Shown: positions 18,500 through 27,380, counted from the stretch's first letter. The stretch: DNA of 64,000 nt from Streptomyces venezuelae (GCF_008642375.1 NZ_CP029194.1:5883001-5947000), one strand, 5' to 3'. Numbers and translations: made by a program. The notes: generated by a model not told the origin, from the letters alone.

Positions 18500-21009
18500 C
18501 GGGAGGTGACCCCTTCCAGGGTGAGGAACGTGAGATCCGGCTTGATCTGGTCGCGCTCCGGCATGAACCGGACCGACGGGTCCGGTGCCTCCGGTGCGTT
18601 CACGAAGGAGACGAAGCGCCGCAGCCGGTCCGGGTCGTCCAGCGTCTGCGCCCACTCGTCCTGGTAGTCCGCGACGTGGGCCGCCATCAGCGCCTCCAGC
18701 TCCTCGCACAGCCCGAGCGAGTCGTGCACCACCACGTCCTTGAGGTGGTCGAGCCCGCCCTCCAGGCGCTCCAGCCAGGTCGACGTCCGCTCCAGGCGGT
18801 CCGCCGTCCGGATGTAGAACATCAGGAACCGGTCGATCAGCCGGACGAGTTCGGCGTCCGAGAGGTCCTGCGCGAGCAGGTCCGCGTGGCGCGGGGTCGC
18901 GCCGCCGTTCCCGCCGACGTACAGGTTCCAGCCGCTCGCCGTCGCGATGATCCCGAAGTCCTTCGACTGGGCCTCCGCGCACTCACGGGCGCAGCCCGAG
19001 ACCGCCGACTTGAGCTTGTGCGGGGAGCGCAGGCCCCGGTAGCGCAGCTCCAGCTGGATCGCCATCTTCACCGAGTCCTGCACGCCGTAGCGGCACCAGG
19101 TCTGTCCCACGCAGGACTTCACGGTGCGCAGCGACTTGCCGTACGCGTGCCCCGACTCGAAGCCGGCGTCGACGAGCCGGGTCCAGATCGCCGGCAGCTG
19201 CTCGACCCGGGCGCCGAACATGTCGATCCGCTGGCCGCCGGTGATCTTCGTGTAGAGCCCGAAGTCCCTGGCCACCTCGCCGATCACGATCAGCCCGTCC
19301 GGGGTGATCTCGCCGCCGGGGATGCGCGGCACGACCGAGTACGAGCCGTTGCGCTGCAGGTTGGCGAGGAAGTGGTCGTTGGTGTCCTGGAGGGAGGCCT
19401 GCTCGCCGTCGAGGATGTAGCCGTTGTTGAGGGAGGCCAGGATGGAGCCGACGGTCGGCTTGCAGACCTCGCAGCCCTCCCCGCCCCTCGCCCCGTCCCG
19501 GCCGTGCGAGTCGAGCAGCGCGGCGAAGGAGGTGATCCGGAGCGTGCGGGCGATCTCGTACAGCTCGCTGCGGGTGTACGAGAAGTCGCGGCACAGGCCC
19601 TTGTCGGTGGGGGCCGGCAGGAGCTTCTCGATCACCTTGACGCAACTGCCGCAGCCCGTACCGGCCTTGGTGCACTTCTTCACCTCGGCGAGCGATTCGC
19701 ACTGGCCGATCGCGTGCTTCGTGACGTTGTGGCAGGAGCAGATCACCGCGTCGTCCGGCAGCGCCGAGGGGCCGAGCGCCACCGGCGCGCCCGCACCCGC
19801 AGGGAGCACCAACTGCTCGGCGGAGACGGGCGGTACGGAACCGGTGAGCGGCCGGAGGAGCCCGTACTGCTCGGCATCGCCGACCAGGACGCCGCCGAGC
19901 AGCCGGCCCTCGCCGTCGATCACCAGCTTCTTGTAGACGCCCGAGCGGGAGTCGGAGTAGACGACGTCGAGGCAGCCCTCGGTCGCGCCGTGCGCGTCGC
20001 CGAAGGAGGCCACGTCCACGCCGAGGAGCTTCAGCTTCGTCGACATGTCGGCACCGGTGAAGCCCTCGTCGTCCCCGGCCTCGTCGGCGATCGTCGCCGC
20101 CACCGTCTGCGCCATCTCGTAGCCCGGCGCCACCAGGCCGTACACCCGGCCGTCGGAGGCGAGCGCGCACTCGCCGATCGCGAAGACCGCCGGGTCGGAC
20201 GTGCGGCACCGCTCGTCGACCGCGATGCCGCCGCGCTCGCCGACGTCCAGACCGCAGTCCCGGGCCAGCTGGTCCCTGGGCCGCACGCCTGCCGAGAACA
20301 CGACCATGTCCGTGGCCAGTTCGGAGCCGTCCGAGAGCTTCATCCCGGTCACGGCGCCGTCCGTCGTCACGACCTCCTGCGTGCCCGTCCCCGTGTGGAC
20401 GCTCAGGCCCATCCGCTCGATCGTGCGGAGCAGGGCCGCGCCGCCGCCCTCGTCGACCTGCACCGGCATCAGGCGCGGCGCGAACTCCACGACGTGCGTC
20501 TCGAGTCCGAGCCCCTTGAGCGCGCCCGCCGCCTCCAGGCCGAGCAGCCCGCCGCCGACGACCGCGCCGGTCGTCGCCGTCTTCGCGTACTCCTCGATCG
20601 CGAGCAGGTCCTCGATCGTGCGGTAGACGAAGCAGCCGCGGGCGTCCTTGCCGGGGACCGGCGGGACGAAGGGGTACGAGCCGGTGGCGAGGACGAGCGT
20701 GTCGTACGCGAACACCTGCCCGGAGCGGGCGGTGACCGTGCGGGCCGCCCGGTCCACCGACTCCGCCGGGTCGCCCACGTACAGCTCGATGCCGTGCTTC
20801 TCCATGAAGCCCGCCTCGACCATCGACAGGTCGTCCGGGGTCTTCCCGGAGAAGTACGAGGTCAGCTGGACGCGGTCGTAGGCCGGGCGCGGCTCCTCGC
20901 AGAGGACCACGACGCGGGCCCGCTCGGTGACGCCACGGTCGGCGAGCGCCTCAAGGAACCGCTGGCCGACCATTCCGTGGCCGACCAGGACGATGGTGGG
21001 GGTGGTCAT
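18496..21009 (-). CDS. nirB: Nitrite reductase (NAD(P)H) large subunit
   Basis: Six-electron reduction of nitrite to ammonium in the cytoplasm; 837 residues. Domains in order: FAD/NAD(P)-binding module (residues ~1-330; IVLVGHGMVGQRFLE, LVLATGS, VVGGGLLGLEAAGAL); BFD-like [2Fe-2S] domain (VICSCHNVTKHAI, then GTGCGSC, ~residues 425-470); a ferredoxin-like half domain; then the sirohaem/[4Fe-4S] core with CVGQTWC and CARECAEAQSKDFG supplying the cluster Cys. It overlaps the FAD reductase upstream (ATGA) and nirD downstream (ATGA), a three-gene operon. A GlnR-like box precedes the operon. Confidence 0.97.
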   Translation of the reverse strand: MTTPTIVLVGHGMVGQRFLEALADRGVTERARVVVLCEEPRPAYDRVQLTSYFSGKTPDDLSMVEAGFMEKHGIELYVGDPAESVDRAARTVTARSGQVFAYDTLVLATGSYPFVPPVPGKDARGCFVYRTIEDLLAIEEYAKTATTGAVVGGGLLGLEAAGALKGLGLETHVVEFAPRLMPVQVDEGGGAALLRTIERMGLSVHTGTGTQEVVTTDGAVTGMKLSDGSELATDMVVFSAGVRPRDQLARDCGLDVGERGGIAVDERCRTSDPAVFAIGECALASDGRVYGLVAPGYEMAQTVAATIADEAGDDEGFTGADMSTKLKLLGVDVASFGDAHGATEGCLDVVYSDSRSGVYKKLVIDGEGRLLGGVLVGDAEQYGLLRPLTGSVPPVSAEQLVLPAGAGAPVALGPSALPDDAVICSCHNVTKHAIGQCESLAEVKKCTKAGTGCGSCVKVIEKLLPAPTDKGLCRDFSYTRSELYEIARTLRITSFAALLDSHGRDGARGGEGCEVCKPTVGSILASLNNGYILDGEQASLQDTNDHFLANLQRNGSYSVVPRIPGGEITPDGLIVIGEVARDFGLYTKITGGQRIDMFGARVEQLPAIWTRLVDAGFESGHAYGKSLRTVKSCVGQTWCRYGVQDSVKMAIQLELRYRGLRSPHKLKSAVSGCARECAEAQSKDFGIIATASGWNLYVGGNGGATPRHADLLAQDLSDAELVRLIDRFLMFYIRTADRLERTSTWLERLEGGLDHLKDVVVHDSLGLCEELEALMAAHVADYQDEWAQTLDDPDRLRRFVSFVNAPEAPDPSVRFMPERDQIKPDLTFLTLEGVTSR

Positions 21010-22241
21010 GAGGAGCCTCCGTCGTGGGTGAGCAGGTGCAGCAGGGGGGCCTCGTCGGGGAGGGCTTCATCGCCCTCCCAGGCCCGGGCGAGCGCGCCGA
21101 CCGCGGCCAGATCGCCGAGGAGGACGCCCCCGACGAGCCGGTCACCGCGGACGACGACCTTGCGGTAGGCGCCTCGGCTCGCGTCGGTCAGCTGGACGAC
21201 GTCGTCGCCCGGCCGGGCGGTCGCCTCGCCGAAGGCGGCGAGATCGAGCGGCTGCGCGCCGCCGAGGGTGAGACGGGTGAGGGCGCGGGTGCCGGTGTAG
21301 CGGGGGCCGGGGTCCGAGGGGAGCGCCGGGACGGGAGTGCCGGTCGTGGCCGTCTCCGCCGACAGCAGATCCGCCAGGACGTCGGCCTGTTCCAGAGCCG
21401 GGCCGGCCAGGCCGTACACCCGGCCGGCGTGCTCCGCGCAGTCGCCGATCGCGTGGATGTACGGGTCGGAGGTGCGGAGTTCGTCGTCGACGACGATGCC
21501 CGTGGCGATGTCGAGCCCCGCCTCGCGGGCGAGGGCGACCCGGGGCCGGACCCCGCAGGCCAGGACCACGACCTGGGCGTCGAGGACGAAGCCGTCGGCC
21601 AGTTCGACCGCCGTCACCGCCCCGTCCCGCTGCCGCAGACCGCTCACCCGGCACTCCGTGTGCACCTCGACGCCGAGGGACTCGACGTGCTCGCGCAGCA
21701 GGGCCGATGCCTGGACGTCCAGCTGGCGCTCCATCAGGCGCTCGCCCTGCTGGGTCAGGACGACCTCCGCGCCCAGCGCCGCGAGCGCCCGGGCCGCCGA
21801 GACGCCGAGGAGGCCGCCGCCGATGACCACCGCCCGCACCCCGGGCCGGACGACGGAGCGCAGCTCCAGGCAGTCGTCGAGCGTACGGAAGGGGTGGACG
21901 CCCGCCGGCAGCGGCGCCCCGCGCAGTCCGCGCAGCGGCGGCAGCACCGGGTTGGAGCCCGTCGCCAGGACCAGCCGGTCGTAGCCGACGAGGGAGCCGT
22001 CCGCGCACTCCACCGTCCGCGCCGCCCGGTCGATCCGCACCGCCCGCACCCCGAGCCGCACCGGCTCCCGGGTCCCGGGCAGGGCGACGACCTCGGGGGC
22101 GTACCGCCCGGCGAGGACGTCGGCGAGCAGCACCCGGTTGTACGGGGCGTGCGACTCCTCGCCGAGGAGGGTGACGGGCAGGCGCTGGGCGAGCCGGGCG
22201 CCCGCCGTTCCGCCCCCGACCACCACGATCCGTGTACTCAT
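21006..22241 (-). CDS. NirB-type FAD/NAD(P)H reductase
   Basis: A 411-residue flavoprotein resembling the N-terminal module of NirB. Seen: FAD motif IVVVGGGTAGARLAQRL, YDRLVLATGSNP, NAD motif VVIGGGLLGVSAARAL, and the C-terminal FAD signature IHAIGDCAEH. It lacks the iron-sulfur and sirohaem domains. It leads the operon with nirB and nirD, overlapping nirB by 4 nt, so it probably feeds electrons to nitrite or nitrate reductase (compare NasB/NasC reductases). The start at 22241 lies 24 bp downstream of the GlnR-like box. Confidence 0.9.
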   Translation of the reverse strand: MSTRIVVVGGGTAGARLAQRLPVTLLGEESHAPYNRVLLADVLAGRYAPEVVALPGTREPVRLGVRAVRIDRAARTVECADGSLVGYDRLVLATGSNPVLPPLRGLRGAPLPAGVHPFRTLDDCLELRSVVRPGVRAVVIGGGLLGVSAARALAALGAEVVLTQQGERLMERQLDVQASALLREHVESLGVEVHTECRVSGLRQRDGAVTAVELADGFVLDAQVVVLACGVRPRVALAREAGLDIATGIVVDDELRTSDPYIHAIGDCAEHAGRVYGLAGPALEQADVLADLLSAETATTGTPVPALPSDPGPRYTGTRALTRLTLGGAQPLDLAAFGEATARPGDDVVQLTDASRGAYRKVVVRGDRLVGGVLLGDLAAVGALARAWEGDEALPDEAPLLHLLTHDGGSS

Positions 22242-22264
22242 ACCGGGAAGCGTGCGCGGCCGGT

Positions 22265-22302
22265 GTTACCCGGCGGCATCCCGACTGTTTCCCGTACGGA
22301 AC
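22265..22302 (-). promoter_or_regulatory. GlnR-like box upstream of the nir operon
   Basis: On the minus strand: GTTCC-n6-GAAAC-n6-GATGC-n6-GTAAC, four pentamers in strict 11-bp phase, as in the actinobacterial GlnR pattern gTnAC-n6-GaAAC repeated. The first two match well (4/5, 5/5), the third poorly, the fourth 4/5. It begins 24 bp upstream of the reductase ATG. Confidence 0.6.
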
Positions 22303-22447
22303 GCTGATCTCCGCCCCCGGTCCCGGGCGCTGTGAGGCCCCGGCGGGATTAACCCGCAGTGAGCCTCGGCTCAAGCCCGCCTTAAGGATCCCGGGGACGG
22401 GGCCGAGCCGCGGATTCCCGTATACGGGCGGACCTAGGGTGCCGGAT

Positions 22448-23881
22448 GTGACCACCGAGGCCAGCCACCACCCTCTCTACGTGCCGCTCCCCAGCCAGCC
22501 GGCCCCCACCCCTCCTGCCGCTCCACCGGCACCCGCACCCACGCCCGCGTCCGCGCCCGTCCCCGCCCTCCGGCTCGCCCCCGAGCGGCTGCGGACCGGG
22601 ATCGTCGCCGGCGCCGGAGCGGTCGCGCTCCTCTGGGGGCTCCAGGCCCGGCCCTCCGCCCACCTCGACGCCTTCTTCGCGACCGGTGCCCACCTCACCG
22701 GGCTCCTCGCCGGGTACGGCGTCCTCGTGCTCCTCCTGCTCATGGCCCGCGTCCCGGCCGTCGAGCACGGTGTCGGCGCCGACCGGCTCGCCCGCTGGCA
22801 CTCCCTCGGCGGCCGGTACGTCCTCGGTCTCATCGCCGCCCACGCCGTCCTCGCCCTCTGCGGGTACGCCGTGCACACCCGTACCGACCTCGTCACCGCC
22901 ACCGGGGACCTCCTCTCCTACGGGGCCATCGCCGCCGCCACCGCCGGCACCGCCCTCCTCGCCGCCGTCGGCGTCACCTCGGCCCGGGCCGTCCGCCGCC
23001 GCCTCCGGCACGAGACCTGGCGGGCCGTCCACCTGAGCGGCCTCCTCGCCGCCGCGCTCGGCTTCGTCCACCAGCTCGCGGGCCCCGACGTCGCCGGGAG
23101 CCTCCTCACGGTGTGGCTCTGGTCGATGGCCCACGCGACCGTCGGCGTCCTCCTCGTCTGGTACCGGATCGTCGTTCCCGTCCGCGCCGCCCTCCGGCAC
23201 GAGCTGCGGGTCGCCGAGGTCCGCGACGAGGGCCCCGGCGTCGTCTCCGTCCTCGTCCTCGTCCAGGGCAGGGGAGTGGCCCGGCTGTGCGCCGAACCCG
23301 GCCAGTTCTTCCGCTGGCGCTTCCTCCGGCGCGGGCTCTGGGCGACCGCCCTGCCCTTCTCCCTCTCCGCGCCCGTCCGCGACGACACCCTGCGGATCAC
23401 CGTCAAGGCGCTCGGCGACCACACCCGCCGGATCCGGCGCCTCCGCCCCGGCACGCGGGTCCTCGCCTCCGGCCCCTTCGGCGCGCTCACCGCCCACCGC
23501 CGCACCCGCCGCAAGGTCCTGCTTCTCGCGGGCGGCGTGGGCATCACCCCGCTGCGTGCCCTCTTCGAGACCCTGCCCGGCGGCCCCGGCGACATCACCC
23601 TCCTCTACCGGGCCTCCGACGCGGGCGGCCTGGTCCTGCGCGAGGAGCTGGAGGCCATCGCCCGCGAACGGCGGGCGGCCCTCCACTACCTCCTCGGCCC
23701 CTCGGACGGCTCCTTCGACCCCCTCGCGCCGCGCGCCCTGCGCGAGCTCGTGCCGGATCTCGCCGCCCATGACGTGTACCTGTGCGGCCCGCCCGCGATG
23801 GCCCGGGCCGCGACCGACTCCCTGGGCCGGGCCGGGGTGCCCGCCTCCCGTATCCACAGCGAGGACTTCGACCATGGCTAG
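22448..23881 (+). CDS. Ferric-reductase-like flavocytochrome
   Basis: A 477-residue membrane oxidoreductase. A Pro/Ala-rich cytosolic N-tail (~50 residues) is followed by about six TM helices of the ferric reductase-like type with haem-ligand candidates (WHSLGGRYVLGLIAAHAV, WRAVHLSGLLAAALGFVHQ), then a ferredoxin-NADP reductase-like module: PFSLSAP (FAD), LLAGGVGITPLRALF and YLCGPPAMA (NAD(P)). The start at GTG 22448 has no ribosome site, but TAGGGT 8 nt upstream may be a -10, making it leaderless. Relatives are usually followed by an FMN-binding protein; here only a fragment of one follows. Confidence 0.88.
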   Translation: MTTEASHHPLYVPLPSQPAPTPPAAPPAPAPTPASAPVPALRLAPERLRTGIVAGAGAVALLWGLQARPSAHLDAFFATGAHLTGLLAGYGVLVLLLLMARVPAVEHGVGADRLARWHSLGGRYVLGLIAAHAVLALCGYAVHTRTDLVTATGDLLSYGAIAAATAGTALLAAVGVTSARAVRRRLRHETWRAVHLSGLLAAALGFVHQLAGPDVAGSLLTVWLWSMAHATVGVLLVWYRIVVPVRAALRHELRVAEVRDEGPGVVSVLVLVQGRGVARLCAEPGQFFRWRFLRRGLWATALPFSLSAPVRDDTLRITVKALGDHTRRIRRLRPGTRVLASGPFGALTAHRRTRRKVLLLAGGVGITPLRALFETLPGGPGDITLLYRASDAGGLVLREELEAIARERRAALHYLLGPSDGSFDPLAPRALRELVPDLAAHDVYLCGPPAMARAATDSLGRAGVPASRIHSEDFDHG

Positions 23882-24062
23882 ACACCGCGCGCCACACCCC
23901 CCGGTGGAGCTCGCCCGCCGTCGCCTCGCCGCCGCCCTCCTGGGCGTCGGCGCGCTCGCCGCGACCCTGCTCACGGCCGCCGTCGCCCCGGCCGCCCCGC
24001 CCGCGCCCGACCGCGAACCGGGGGCGGCCAGCTCAGAGCTTGCTCAACGATCACAGGATTGA
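23874..24062 (+). pseudogene. Truncated secreted/anchored protein, likely remnant of FMN-binding partner
   Basis: A 62-codon frame overlapping the flavocytochrome stop by 8 nt (ATGGCTAG). It encodes a basic start, one hydrophobic segment (LAAALLGVGALAATLLTAAVAP) and about 20 further residues before stopping. In Streptomyces the gene at this position usually encodes an FMN-binding-domain protein with the same kind of N-terminus (family knowledge), and that domain is missing here. I read it as a deletion remnant; a genuine small membrane protein is possible. Confidence 0.5.
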
Positions 24063-24099
24063 TGGACGGGGCAACGATCGTCTCCCTAGGCTCTCGGGC

Positions 24100-24885
24100 A
24101 TGCCCGAGATCACGCTGACCACCCTCGTCCTGCTCTGCCTCGCCGCGCTCGTGGCGGGCTGGATCGACGCCGTGGTGGGCGGCGGGGGACTGCTCCTGCT
24201 CCCCGCTCTCCTGCTCGGACTGCCCCATGTCCCGGCCGCGCACATCCTCGGCACCAACAAGGCCGTCGCGATCGTGGGCACCACCGGGGCCGCCGTCACC
24301 TATGTCCGCAAGGCGCCCGTCCAGGTCTGGACGGCGGTACGGATCGGGCTCGCGGCGCTCGCGGGCTCCATGGCGGGCGCCTTCTTCGCCGCCGGGATCA
24401 GCAGCGACGTCCTGCGCCCGGTGATCATGGTGGTGCTGCTCGCCGTGGCGGCCTTCGTGATGCTGCGGCCCTCCTTCGGCGCCAAGGCCGAGGGGGAGGA
24501 CCGGGCGCCGCTGACCCGGGCCCGGGTCGTGACGGCGATCGTGGTCGTCGGCGGCGGCATCGGCCTCTACGACGGCCTGTTCGGGCCGGGCACCGGCACC
24601 TTCCTCGTCCTCGCGCTGACCGCCGTGCTCCACCTGGACCTGGTGACCGCCTCCGCCACCGCGAAGATCGTCAACGTCTGCACGAACGCGGGCGCGCTCG
24701 CCATGTTCGCCCACCAGGGCAGCGTGTACTGGCAGCTGGCGGCCGTCATGGCCGTCTTCAACCTGGCGGGCGGCCTGGTCGGGGCGCGGATGGCGCTGAG
24801 CAAGGGGGCCGAGTTCGTCCGCGGAGTGCTGCTGTTCGTGGTCTTCTCGCTGGTCGCGAAGCTCGCCTTCGACCAGTGGGCCTGA
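24100..24885 (+). CDS. TSUP/TauE-SafE family membrane transporter
   Basis: A 261-residue inner-membrane protein with about eight hydrophobic segments. Seen: the duplicated family motif, AGWIDAVVGGGGLLLLPALL and GLYDGLFGPGTGTFLVLAL, plus HILGTNKAVAIVGT and ASATAKIVNVCTNAGAL. The family exports or imports sulfite, sulfonates, sulfoacetate and related anions; the substrate here is unknown, although nearby nir genes make a nitrogen or sulfur oxyanion conceivable. TAGGCT 8 nt upstream of the ATG may be a -10 for a leaderless transcript. It converges on the sortase gene with a 4-nt gap. Confidence 0.92.
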   Translation: MPEITLTTLVLLCLAALVAGWIDAVVGGGGLLLLPALLLGLPHVPAAHILGTNKAVAIVGTTGAAVTYVRKAPVQVWTAVRIGLAALAGSMAGAFFAAGISSDVLRPVIMVVLLAVAAFVMLRPSFGAKAEGEDRAPLTRARVVTAIVVVGGGIGLYDGLFGPGTGTFLVLALTAVLHLDLVTASATAKIVNVCTNAGALAMFAHQGSVYWQLAAVMAVFNLAGGLVGARMALSKGAEFVRGVLLFVVFSLVAKLAFDQWA

Positions 24886-24889
24886 GGTC

Positions 24890-25507
24890 TCAGCGCACCC
24901 CGATGAGGTGGCCGAAGGCGACCACGTTCCCCTGGTAGCCGTTCTTCTTCGAGAAGCCGCCGCCGCAGGTGATGACCCGGATCTCGGCGCGGTCGGTCTC
25001 CCCGTAGACCTTCTTGTCGGGGAAGTCCTCGTTCGCGTACACCTCGACCGCGTCGACCGTGAAGACGGCGGTACGGCCGTCCTGCCGGTCCACCTCGATC
25101 CGGTGGCCCTTCTTCAGGGCGCCCAGCGTGTAGAAGACGGCCGGCCCCTGGGCGTTGTCCACGTGGCCCGCGACGATCGCCGTGCCCTTGGCGCCGGGCG
25201 TGATGCCGTCCGCGTACCAGCCGGCGAGGTTCCGGTCCCCGGCGGGCGGCACGTCGAGCGAGCCGTCCGCCGCCAGGCCGAGCCGCGTCATCGGGGTGTC
25301 CACGTCGGTCTCGGGGATCCGGAGCCGCACGGGCGCCGAGGACGGCAGCGGGTCGGCGGCGGCGTCGGTGTGCACGCTCGGCCCGGCCGCGAACGCCTGG
25401 GCGGCGGACGGTACGGGCGGGGTGACGTCCTGCGAGCCGTTCTGGACGAGCCAGAGCCCGACGCACGCGGCCACGGCTATGCCCCAGCCCTTGCTCCTGT
25501 TGCTCAC
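24890..25507 (-). CDS. Class F sortase
   Basis: A 205-residue membrane-anchored transpeptidase that cleaves cell-wall sorting signals. Seen: a short N-terminal TM anchor (WGIAVAACVGLWLV), RLRIPETDVDTPMTRLGL, catalytic His in AIVAGHVDN, catalytic Cys in VITCGGGF, and a basic C-terminal region that should supply the Arg (YQGNVVAFGHLIGVR). The GTG at 25507 fits the TM anchor. It follows the secreted protein gene at 25601-26140 by 93 nt on the same strand, its likely partner. Confidence 0.9.
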   Translation of the reverse strand: MSNRSKGWGIAVAACVGLWLVQNGSQDVTPPVPSAAQAFAAGPSVHTDAAADPLPSSAPVRLRIPETDVDTPMTRLGLAADGSLDVPPAGDRNLAGWYADGITPGAKGTAIVAGHVDNAQGPAVFYTLGALKKGHRIEVDRQDGRTAVFTVDAVEVYANEDFPDKKVYGETDRAEIRVITCGGGFSKKNGYQGNVVAFGHLIGVR

Positions 25508-25600
25508 CTGGATTCCCTTGGATTCCCTCGGTCGGATCGTGGAGTGGCCCTGCCCCCGCCGGCCCGTGCGGGCGCGCGGCGGGAGCAGGGCGGGCGGGTC

Positions 25601-26140
25601 TCAGTGGCCCTGCGCGCCGCTCGCCCGGCGGCGCAGGAGCCAGACACCGCCCACGGCAGCCGCGGCCAGCACCGCCGCGCCCGCCGTGACCTGGGTGGAG
25701 TCGGGGCCGATGCTGCCGCCGACGCCGGTCTGGACATGGCCGCTCGGATTCCGGTGCTTGACGGTCAGGTCTCCCCGGGCCGTCTTGCCGTTGTCACAGG
25801 CGACACTGATGCCGTAGGTGCCCGGCTTGACGTGCTCCGGCACCCGGAACTGGCCGACCACGACCTCCTTGTGCGTGCTCGGCTCCAGCTTGAAGTCACC
25901 GGCGCCCAGCGAGTTCGCGTCGCCGATGCCGCGGCCGTGCTTGCCGCAGGCCAGGGTGTTGACCGTCACGGTCGTACCCGGCGAGGCGGAGGACGGATAG
26001 ATCTCCAGCGACTGGAAGCTGTGGTCGTTGTTGTTCTCGCGGTCGTTCTCGTTGCCGGCGTACGCCGCGGGGGCGGCGAACGCCCCGATCGCGGCGACCG
26101 TCAGCGCGGTACCGGTGAACAGGCGGGCAAGGGTGCGCAT
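25601..26140 (-). CDS. Secreted protein with C-terminal anchor, probable sortase F substrate
   Basis: A 179-residue protein: signal peptide MRTLARLFTGTALTVAAIGAFA with cleavage near AYAG, an Asn/Asp-rich start, a beta-rich Ig-like body with two Cys (LACGKHGRG, VACDNGKT), then VQTGVGG, a hydrophobic stretch (AAVLAAAAVGGVWLL) and RRR. This C-terminus is organised like a sorting signal (motif, TM, basic tail), although VQTG deviates from LPxTG/LAxTG. GGAGGA lies 5 nt before the ATG. It is in one transcription unit with the sortase. Function unknown, presumably surface-attached. Confidence 0.8.
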   Translation of the reverse strand: MRTLARLFTGTALTVAAIGAFAAPAAYAGNENDRENNNDHSFQSLEIYPSSASPGTTVTVNTLACGKHGRGIGDANSLGAGDFKLEPSTHKEVVVGQFRVPEHVKPGTYGISVACDNGKTARGDLTVKHRNPSGHVQTGVGGSIGPDSTQVTAGAAVLAAAAVGGVWLLRRRASGAQGH

Positions 26141-26600
26141 GGGGTCCTCCGGAGGCGCGCGAGCGGTCATGCCGGTCATGCCGGGGGGTCCTCCCGGGAG
26201 GGACTTCCCAGGACGGACCTTCTATGACCGAGATAAGAGCGGCCCCGCGCCCCCCGCCTGCTGATGGGGCATCAGGATTGCGCCGTCCGGTGCGGCGTGT
26301 CGGCTGGATTTCCGATGTTTACGCAGGTCGGGGCGGGTTTCGTCGCGTCAGCTGACGACCCGTGCCGAACGGGTGACCCGGCGTGTCGCACCCCCTGGGG
26401 TGCCTCCGGGCGGGCGTGCGGCGTCCTGGCGGTCCGCCCGGCCTCCCCGGGGGCGGCCGTTCGGGTGATCTCCTGGAGGGGCCTCCATGCACAGTGCCCG
26501 GGCCGCGCCCGGAGCCCGCCACGCACCGAGCCCGGAGCCCGCCACGTACCGAGCCCCGGACCGGTCCCCGGACCGGGCCCGGACCGAACCCCGACCGCGG
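26141..26600. other. Non-coding, low-complexity stretch with dyad and tandem repeats
   Basis: No gene supported. It contains CTGATG-GGG-CATCAG, a perfect dyad at 26261-26275 upstream of the secreted-protein gene, and low-complexity GC sequence, including two 23-bp near-identical tandem copies (26508-26530 and 26531-26553, one mismatch) followed by degenerate CCCGGACCG repeats to about 26600. Weak frames here are compositionally driven. Confidence 0.6.
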
Positions 26601-27380
26601 CTAGAGCGCCTCCCACTCCACCGACCCGTACGCCGCGTGGACCCGCTCCATCAGCTCCTCGTCCACGGCGAAGTCGACCGCGTCGATCCCCGAAACCGGC
26701 GCGATCCCGCGGGAGTTCGTCACGAAGGCCGCGCGGTACGCGCCCAGGTCCGCGAGCGTCACCCGTCGCCGCACCGAGCCGAGCGGGCCTTCGAGGAGGG
26801 CCATCGTGATGCCCGTCAGGCAGGGCGCCGACGGCCAGACGACCGAAGTGCCGTCCCAGAAGGCGATGTTGGTGACCGCACCCTCGGCGATCTCGCCGGT
26901 CGAGGAGGTCAGCAGCGCCTCGTCGTAGCCGTCCCGCCGGGCCGCCTCGCCGTGGTAGCTCTGGCCGAAGCCGCCCAGGTGCTTGAGGTGCGCGGCGGGG
27001 CGCAGGTAGTCGACGCTCCTCAGGCGCTGCGGCGCACCGGGCCCGTCCGGGGCGGCCTCGCGAACGACGACCGCGACGCGGACGCCGTCGTACACGTACA
27101 CCCGGGCCGAGGAGTCCCGCAGTCCGGCGGCCGTCACGGCACCGGTGAGCAGCGCGCGGACCCGGTCCCCGGGCAGCTCCTCCCCGAAGAGCTCGCGGGT
27201 GGCGAGGTCGAGCCGTTCGAGGTGGCGGCCGAGTCCCTTCACGCGCCCGTCCCGCACCTGCATCGCCGTGAAGTGGCCGAAGCCGCTCATGAGGGTCGTG
27301 AGGAGCCCGGGGTCGCCCGCCGGGACTCCGTCGATCTCGACGTGGGCGGGCGGGGTGGGGGGAACGTGCGCGGTGGTCAT
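26601..27380 (-). CDS. Class IV aminotransferase / aminodeoxychorismate lyase-like
   Basis: A 259-residue PLP enzyme of fold type IV. Seen: a Lys in RPAAHLKHLGGFGQSYHGEAA suited to PLP binding, the phosphate/Glu motif TGEIAEGAVTNIAFW, and PCLTGITMALLE. The branched-chain aminotransferase signature is absent, so aminodeoxychorismate lyase or a D-amino acid aminotransferase-like role is possible. It is divergent from the SoxR-box FMN reductase gene. Often annotated simply as aminotransferase class IV in Streptomyces. Confidence 0.85.
   Translation of the reverse strand: MTTAHVPPTPPAHVEIDGVPAGDPGLLTTLMSGFGHFTAMQVRDGRVKGLGRHLERLDLATRELFGEELPGDRVRALLTGAVTAAGLRDSSARVYVYDGVRVAVVVREAAPDGPGAPQRLRSVDYLRPAAHLKHLGGFGQSYHGEAARRDGYDEALLTSSTGEIAEGAVTNIAFWDGTSVVWPSAPCLTGITMALLEGPLGSVRRRVTLADLGAYRAAFVTNSRGIAPVSGIDAVDFAVDEELMERVHAAYGSVEWEAL

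Noticed and set aside
26264-26809. A 181-codon frame in the low-complexity region
   Set aside because: Built from Arg/Pro repeats created by the tandem DNA repeats; it crosses into the aminotransferase gene on the other strand.
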